A DNA stretch of 9,861 nucleotides, taken from the NCBI GenBank assembly GCA_910587925.1, contig CAJUOC010000048.1, forward strand, positions 1 through 9,861, read 5' to 3'. The DNA comes from an uncultured Muribaculaceae bacterium. Lineage in GTDB: Bacteria > Bacteroidota > Bacteroidia > Bacteroidales > Muribaculaceae. Under the pieces are notes generated by a model. That model saw only the letters and a list, made by a program, of their open reading frames with translations, was not told where the DNA came from and searched no databases. Made by a program: the position numbers and the translations under genes. This document shows, in pieces, positions 4,473 through 9,861 of this stretch. Every line of letters begins with the position of its first letter. Within the stretch, counting starts at the first letter, position 1.

Positions 4473-7400
4473 ATGTCAGTTTCCTCAGATAACAAACGCA
4501 TTAGCTTTGCGACGGTAAAGAATCCGCTTCCGTATCCTGACTTTCTCGAGGTGCAGCTGAAGTCGTTCCGCGACTTCCTCCAGCTCGATACTCCGCCCGA
4601 GAAGCGCAACAATGAAGGTCTGTACAAGGTCTTTGCCGAAAACTTCCCGATAGCCGACACCCGCAACAACTTCGTACTCGAGTTTCTCGACTATTACATC
4701 GATCCCCCACGTTATACCATCGAGGAGTGTCTTGAGCGTGGCCTCACCTACTCGGTGCCCCTGAAAGCCAAACTTAAGCTTTACTGCACCGACCCCGACC
4801 ACGAGGACTTCGCCACCGAGATACAGGACGTCTACCTGGGACAGATACCTTACATGACCGAGAAGGGCACCTTTGTGATAAACGGTGCCGAGCGCGTCGT
4901 GGTGTCGCAGCTCCATCGCTCGCCCGGCGTATTCTTCGGCCAGAGCACCCATGCCAACGGTACCAAGCTCTACTCGGCCCGCATCATCCCCTTCCGCGGC
5001 AGCTGGATTGAGTTTGCCACCGACATCAATAATGTGATGTATGCCTACATCGACCGCAAGAAAAAGCTGCCCGTGACCACTCTGCTGCGCGCGGTCGGCC
5101 TTGAGAGCGATAAGGACATCATCGAGATATTCGGCCTGGCCGAGGAGGTGAAGGTCAACAAGACCAACCTCAAGAAGGCCATCGGCCGCAAGCTCGCCGC
5201 CCGTGTGCTGAAGACCTGGATCGAGGACTTCGTCGACGAGGATACCGGCGAGGTAGTGTCGATCGAGCGCAACGATGTGATCATCGACCGCGAGACCGTC
5301 CTCGACGAGGACAATATCCAGGAGATACTCGAGAGCGGCGTGGGCACCATCCTGCTCCACAAAGACAACGCCACCTCGAGCGACTACTCCATCATCTTCA
5401 ACACCCTGCAGAAGGACCCCACCAACTCTGAGAAGGAGGCCGTGCAGTTTATCTACCGTCAGCTGCGCAACGCCGAGCCGCCGGACGATGCATCGGCCCG
5501 CGAGGTCATCACCAACCTCTTCTTCTCCGACAAGCGCTACGACCTGGGCGAGGTGGGCCGCTACCGTATCAACAAGAAGCTCGACCTGTCGACCTCGATG
5601 GACGTGAAGGTCCTCACCAAGGAAGACATCATCGCCATCATCAAGTATCTGATTGAGCTAATCAACTCCAAGACCGATGTCGACGACATCGACCACCTGA
5701 GCAACCGCCGCGTGCGTACCGTGGGCGAGCAGCTTTACAATCAGTTTGGCGTGGGCCTGGCCCGCATGAGCCGCACCATCCGCGAGCGCATGAACGTGCG
5801 CGACAGCGAGGTGTTCACCCCCATCGACCTCATCAACGCCAAGACCATCTCGAGCGTAATCAATACATTCTTCGGCACCAGCGCCCTGAGCCAGTTTATG
5901 GACCAGACCAACCCGCTGGCCGAGATTACCCACAAGCGCCGCATGTCGGCCCTCGGCCCCGGCGGTCTGTCGCGCGAGCGTGCCGGCTTTGAGGTGCGCG
6001 ACGTGCACTATACCCACTACGGCCGTCTGTGCCCCATCGAGACCCCTGAAGGCCCCAACATCGGTCTGATCAGCTCGCTCTGCGTATACGCCAAGATCAA
6101 CGACCTGGGCTTCATCGAGACTCCTTACCGCAAGGTAGAGGACAGCCGCGTGAACCTCAACAACGACGATGTCGTATACCTCACCGCCGAGCTCGAGGAG
6201 GGCAAGGTCATCGGCCAGGGCAACGCGCCCCTCAACGACGACGGCTCCTTTGTGCGCGACCGTGTGAAGGCACGTCTCGACGCCGACTTCCCCGTGGTAC
6301 CCCCGGCCGAGGTCGAGCTCATGGACGTGTCGCCCCAGCAGATTGCTTCGATAGCAGCATCGCTCATCCCCTTCCTGGAGCACGACGACGCCAACCGCGC
6401 GCTGATGGGTTCCAACATGATGCGCCAGGCAGTGCCTCTGATGCGCTCCGAGGCTCCCATCGTGGGCACCGGCATCGAGGCTCAGCTCGCCCGCGACTCC
6501 CGCACGCAGATTATGGCCGAGGGAGCCGGCGAGATCATCTACGTCGACGCCACCACCATCCGTATCCGCTACGACCGTACCGAAGACGAGGAGTTTGTGG
6601 CATTTGACGACGCCGTCAAGGAGTACCACATACCCAAGTGGCGCAAGACCAACCAGAGCATGACCATCGACCTGCGTCCCATATGCTCCACCGGTCAGCG
6701 CGTCGTGCGCGGCGACATCCTCACCGAGGGCTATGCCACCGAAGCCGGCGAGCTCGCCCTTGGCCGCAACCTCAAGGTGGCATTCATGCCCTGGAAGGGT
6801 TACAATTACGAGGACGCCATCGTGCTCAACGAGCGTATGGTGCGCGACGACATACTCACCTCGGTGCATGTCGACGAGTACTCGCTGGAGGTGCGCGAGA
6901 CCAAGCGCGGCCTCGAGGAGCTTACCTCCGACATCCCCAACGTGAGCGAGGACGCCACCAAGGATCTCGACGAGCGCGGTATCATCCGCATCGGCGCCCA
7001 CGTGGCTCCCGGCGACATCATGATCGGTAAGATTACCCCCAAGGGCGAGAGCGACCCGACTCCCGAGGAGAAGTTGCTCCGCGCCATCTTCGGCGACAAG
7101 GCCGGCGACGTCAAAGACGCTTCGCTCAAGGCTACCCCGTCGCTCAAGGGTGTGGTGATCGGCACCAACCTCTTCAGCCGCGCCGCCAAGAAAAAGAAGA
7201 CCAAGAGCGCCAACGCTGTGCTGCCCAAGCTCGACGAAGAGTACGAGGAAAAGCAGAACGCTCTGCGTGAGGTGCTCGTGGGCAAGCTGCTCACCCTCAC
7301 CGCAGGCAAGCCCTCGCAGGGTGTCAAGGACTACCTGGGCACCGACGTCATCGCCAAGGGCGGCCGCTTCACCGCCGAGGTGCTTCGCGAGATAAACTAC

Positions 7401-8285
7401 GACACCATCAACCTGAGCAAGTGGACCGCCGACGCCCACAAGAACGACCTCATACGCCAGACCATCGTCAACTATCTGCGCAAGAGCAAGGAAATCGACG
7501 CCGAGCTGCGCCGCAAGAAGTTTGACATCTCCATCGGCGACGAGCTGCCCTCCGGCATCATGCAGATTGCCAAGGTGTACATCGCCAAGAAGCGTAAGAT
7601 CGGCGTGGGCGACAAGATGGCCGGCCGCCACGGCAACAAGGGTATCGTGTCGCGCATCGTGCGCCAGGAAGACATGCCTTTCCTGGCCGACGGTACTCCT
7701 GTCGACATCGTGCTCAACCCGCTGGGTGTGCCTTCGCGAATGAACCTCGGACAGATTTTCGAGACCGTGCTCGGATGGGCCGGCCGCGAGCTGGGCGAGA
7801 AGTTTGCCACTCCCATCTTCGACGGCGCCGGCATGGACGACCTCAACGCCTGGACCGACAAGGCCGGCGTGCCCCGCTACGGCAAGACCTATCTGTACGA
7901 CGGCGGCACCGGCGAGCGCTTTGACCAGCCCGCCACCGTGGGTGTCATCTACATGCTCAAGCTCGGCCACATGGTCGAAGACAAGATGCACGCCCGCTCC
8001 ATCGGCCCGTACTCGCTCATCACCCAGCAGCCTCTGGGCGGTAAGGCGCAGTTTGGCGGCCAGCGCTTCGGTGAGATGGAGGTGTGGGCGCTCGAGGCAT
8101 TCGGCGCCAGCCACATCCTCCAGGAGATACTCACCATCAAGAGTGACGATGTCAACGGCCGCTCCAAGGCATACGAGGCCATCGTCAAGGGCGAGCCGAT
8201 GCCCACTCCCGGCATACCCGAGTCGCTCAACGTGCTGCTGCACGAGCTGCGCGGCCTCGGTCTGAGCATCAATCTCGAAAACTAA
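4473..8285 (+). CDS. rpoB: DNA-directed RNA polymerase subunit beta
   Basis: RpoB forms one pincer of RNA polymerase and part of its active site. The 1270-aa frame is intact and has the length typical of Bacteroidales. The rifampicin-binding cluster is clear: LSQFMDQTNPLAEITHKRRM then SALGPGG, with Asp477, His487 and Ser492 at the positions of E. coli Asp516, His526 and Ser531, all in the sensitive state. Further hallmarks are PIETPEGPNIGLI, MPWKGYNYEDAIVLNE, and GDKMAGRHGNKG at about 1046-1057, whose Lys1048 and Lys1056 match the active-site lysines E. coli Lys1065 and Lys1073. The C-terminal PESLNVLLHELRGLGL is conserved. The chosen ATG gives MSVSSDNKRISFATVKNPLPYPDFLEVQL, matching relatives, with no Shine-Dalgarno sequence. 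The 136-base gap to rplL holds hairpins; rpoC starts 24 bases downstream. Confidence 0.99.
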   Translation: MSVSSDNKRISFATVKNPLPYPDFLEVQLKSFRDFLQLDTPPEKRNNEGLYKVFAENFPIADTRNNFVLEFLDYYIDPPRYTIEECLERGLTYSVPLKAKLKLYCTDPDHEDFATEIQDVYLGQIPYMTEKGTFVINGAERVVVSQLHRSPGVFFGQSTHANGTKLYSARIIPFRGSWIEFATDINNVMYAYIDRKKKLPVTTLLRAVGLESDKDIIEIFGLAEEVKVNKTNLKKAIGRKLAARVLKTWIEDFVDEDTGEVVSIERNDVIIDRETVLDEDNIQEILESGVGTILLHKDNATSSDYSIIFNTLQKDPTNSEKEAVQFIYRQLRNAEPPDDASAREVITNLFFSDKRYDLGEVGRYRINKKLDLSTSMDVKVLTKEDIIAIIKYLIELINSKTDVDDIDHLSNRRVRTVGEQLYNQFGVGLARMSRTIRERMNVRDSEVFTPIDLINAKTISSVINTFFGTSALSQFMDQTNPLAEITHKRRMSALGPGGLSRERAGFEVRDVHYTHYGRLCPIETPEGPNIGLISSLCVYAKINDLGFIETPYRKVEDSRVNLNNDDVVYLTAELEEGKVIGQGNAPLNDDGSFVRDRVKARLDADFPVVPPAEVELMDVSPQQIASIAASLIPFLEHDDANRALMGSNMMRQAVPLMRSEAPIVGTGIEAQLARDSRTQIMAEGAGEIIYVDATTIRIRYDRTEDEEFVAFDDAVKEYHIPKWRKTNQSMTIDLRPICSTGQRVVRGDILTEGYATEAGELALGRNLKVAFMPWKGYNYEDAIVLNERMVRDDILTSVHVDEYSLEVRETKRGLEELTSDIPNVSEDATKDLDERGIIRIGAHVAPGDIMIGKITPKGESDPTPEEKLLRAIFGDKAGDVKDASLKATPSLKGVVIGTNLFSRAAKKKKTKSANAVLPKLDEEYEEKQNALREVLVGKLLTLTAGKPSQGVKDYLGTDVIAKGGRFTAEVLREINYDTINLSKWTADAHKNDLIRQTIVNYLRKSKEIDAELRRKKFDISIGDELPSGIMQIAKVYIAKKRKIGVGDKMAGRHGNKGIVSRIVRQEDMPFLADGTPVDIVLNPLGVPSRMNLGQIFETVLGWAGRELGEKFATPIFDGAGMDDLNAWTDKAGVPRYGKTYLYDGGTGERFDQPATVGVIYMLKLGHMVEDKMHARSIGPYSLITQQPLGGKAQFGGQRFGEMEVWALEAFGASHILQEILTIKSDDVNGRSKAYEAIVKGEPMPTPGIPESLNVLLHELRGLGLSINLEN

Positions 8286-8309
8286 CTTCTGAACTCCCTC
8301 ACACTATAT

Positions 8310-9861
<1,552 letters not shown>

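Noticed and set aside
5658..8243. 861-codon open frame on the minus strand opposite rpoB
   Set aside because: It is codon-aligned with rpoB, so it can only be stopped by sense TTA, CTA or TCA codons, which this highly expressed gene avoids. It ends exactly at a sense CTA (5658-5660). Its protein is a low-complexity product of the rpoB codon pattern with no recognisable domain.

Overview
The window is a stretch of core bacterial chromosome carrying translation and transcription genes, all on the + strand, in the order tuf, trnW (tRNA-Trp), secE, nusG, rplK, rplA, rplJ, rplL, rpoB, rpoC. The rpoC gene runs off the right end. The proteins look like those of Bacteroidetes, order Bacteroidales: RpoB is 1270 aa, the length I recall for Bacteroides, and the RpoB, RpoC and NusG sequences resemble that group closely. 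No start codon has a convincing Shine-Dalgarno sequence, which is typical of Bacteroidetes. The GC-rich, C-ending codon use suggests a gut family such as Muribaculaceae rather than Bacteroides itself, but that family placement is a guess.

Layout: tuf (5-1189) ends in a strong inverted repeat with a short T run. A complete tRNA-Trp gene (1266-1338) follows 5 bases later, then the small membrane protein gene secE (1353-1547) and nusG (1583-2134). After a 66-base gap come rplK (L11) and rplA (L1), 19 bases apart, then rplJ (L10) and rplL (L7/L12), separated by a G-poor, A-rich leader. The largest gap between protein genes on the ribosomal/polymerase side (4337-4472) lies between rplL and rpoB and holds two hairpins. 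The larger one is a candidate partial terminator or processing site. rpoB and rpoC are 24 bases apart. No gene-free stretch exceeds 300 bases.

How the genes work together: EF-Tu delivers aminoacyl-tRNA to the ribosome. L11, L1, L10 and L7/L12 form the factor-binding stalk and the L1 stalk of the 50S subunit. NusG ties RNA polymerase (RpoB and RpoC here) to elongation and Rho factors. SecE is part of the protein export channel. This gene order is one of the most conserved in bacteria. I see no mobile element, CRISPR array, defence gene or unknown protein family. The points worth a second look are RNA-level details: a hairpin that competes with the tuf terminator, the rplL-rpoB hairpin, the special rplL leader, a motif shared before rpoB and rpoC, AT-rich 5' gene ends, and a 17-codon ORF before rplK. 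I found no previously undescribed system and do not claim one.
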